The position numbers and the translations under genes were made by a program. Positions 63,956-64,000 of a DNA stretch of 64,000 bases are shown here, one piece after another. Positions within the stretch are counted from its first letter, which is position 1, and the number at the start of each line of letters is the position of its first letter. The DNA lies in contig VFJY01000050.1 of the NCBI GenBank assembly GCA_009885825.1, positions 1 to 64,000 on the forward strand. The letters are read 5' to 3'. The DNA is from Rhodobiaceae bacterium. GTDB taxonomy: Bacteria; Pseudomonadota; Alphaproteobacteria; Rhizobiales; Aestuariivirgaceae. The notes beneath the pieces are model-generated. The model worked only from the letters and a program-made list of their open reading frames with translations, ran no database searches and was not told the DNA's origin.

Positions 63956-63988
63956 GAAAAAGGAGAGGCAATCCACCTCTCCTTTTTT
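63956..63988 (+). terminator. Rho-independent terminator after rpmA
   Basis: AGGAGAGG (63961-63968) pairs with CCTCTCCT (63976-63983) around a seven-base loop, preceded by an A-run and followed by TTTTTT. The A-run on the other side would also allow it to act on minus strand transcripts. Confidence 0.92.
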
Positions 63989-64000
63989 CGTTTACGCAGT

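Noticed and set aside
1-64000. CRISPR arrays, tRNA and rRNA genes
   Set aside because: No regularly spaced direct repeats, cloverleaf sequences or rRNA stretches were recognised while reading both strands; a dedicated scan was not possible.

Overview
The window reads as a chromosomal segment of an alphaproteobacterium, most likely of the order Hyphomicrobiales (Rhizobiales). The signs are: ethylmalonyl-CoA pathway genes (ccr and ecm), an IalB-family protein, a LexA box of the alphaproteobacterial form GAAC-N7-GAAC, a palindromic intergenic repeat of the kind scattered in rhizobial genomes, and tightly packed operons with ATGA/GTGA overlaps. The genus cannot be told from the sequence. No tRNA, rRNA, CRISPR array or intact insertion sequence was recognised.

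Positions 1-1123 are an accessory edge: a partial unknown gene and a truncated serine-recombinase gene that abuts kdgK. Positions 1120-12459 form a sugar-acid island. A GntR/FCD regulator and KDG kinase face a long + strand operon with a ribose-type ABC importer (binding protein, two permeases, double ATPase), UxuB- and UxuA-like enzymes, a mandelate-racemase-type dehydratase and an L-idonate/L-gulonate dehydrogenase. Together with KDG kinase these could take L-gulonate or L-idonate through fructuronate and mannonate to KDG and KDPG. A two-gene minus strand unit (12485-13671) encodes an L-fucose/rhamnose-type mutarotase and an L-fuconolactonase-like hydrolase.

Positions 13980-25046 are a second catabolic island. 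It has a LacI-type regulator, two paralogous muconate-lactonizing-type enolase-superfamily proteins (one lacking nearly all expected catalytic residues), an oligopeptide-type ABC importer with a Tat-exported binding protein, a DapA-family aldolase/lyase and the rump of a PIG-L deacetylase. Two CG-centred palindromes flank the enolase gene and are candidate LacI operators.

Positions 25366-36181 hold mixed chromosomal genes: ferrochelatase, a hybrid-free sensor kinase, a ureohydrolase with a substituted metal motif, a rhodanese-ChrB fusion with ChrA, a class I glutamine-amidotransferase-like hydrolase, a palindromic repeat, a frameshifted gene under a clear SOS promoter, and plsY coupled to an N-acyltransferase-like GNAT. 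Positions 36206-38313 are a cobalt-type nitrile hydratase operon with two tandem complete beta-subunit genes and an accessory gene. Positions 38300-45556 include CcdA, a DMT exporter, aldose epimerase, a pentonate-type dehydratase and the NAD-dependent dihydropyrimidine dehydrogenase pair PreT-PreA.

Positions 45623-63988 are mainly core genome: leuB, argG, rlmN, a secreted glycosidase-like protein, ialB, an acyl-CoA dehydrogenase, TerC- and YqhA-type membrane proteins, a methyltransferase, an SDR, small membrane proteins, a DMT exporter, YihY, a TfoX C-terminal domain protein, ccr, ecm, rplU and rpmA, closing with a strong terminator. Ccr and Ecm give the cell the means to assimilate acetyl-CoA without a glyoxylate shunt, or to use C5 extender units.
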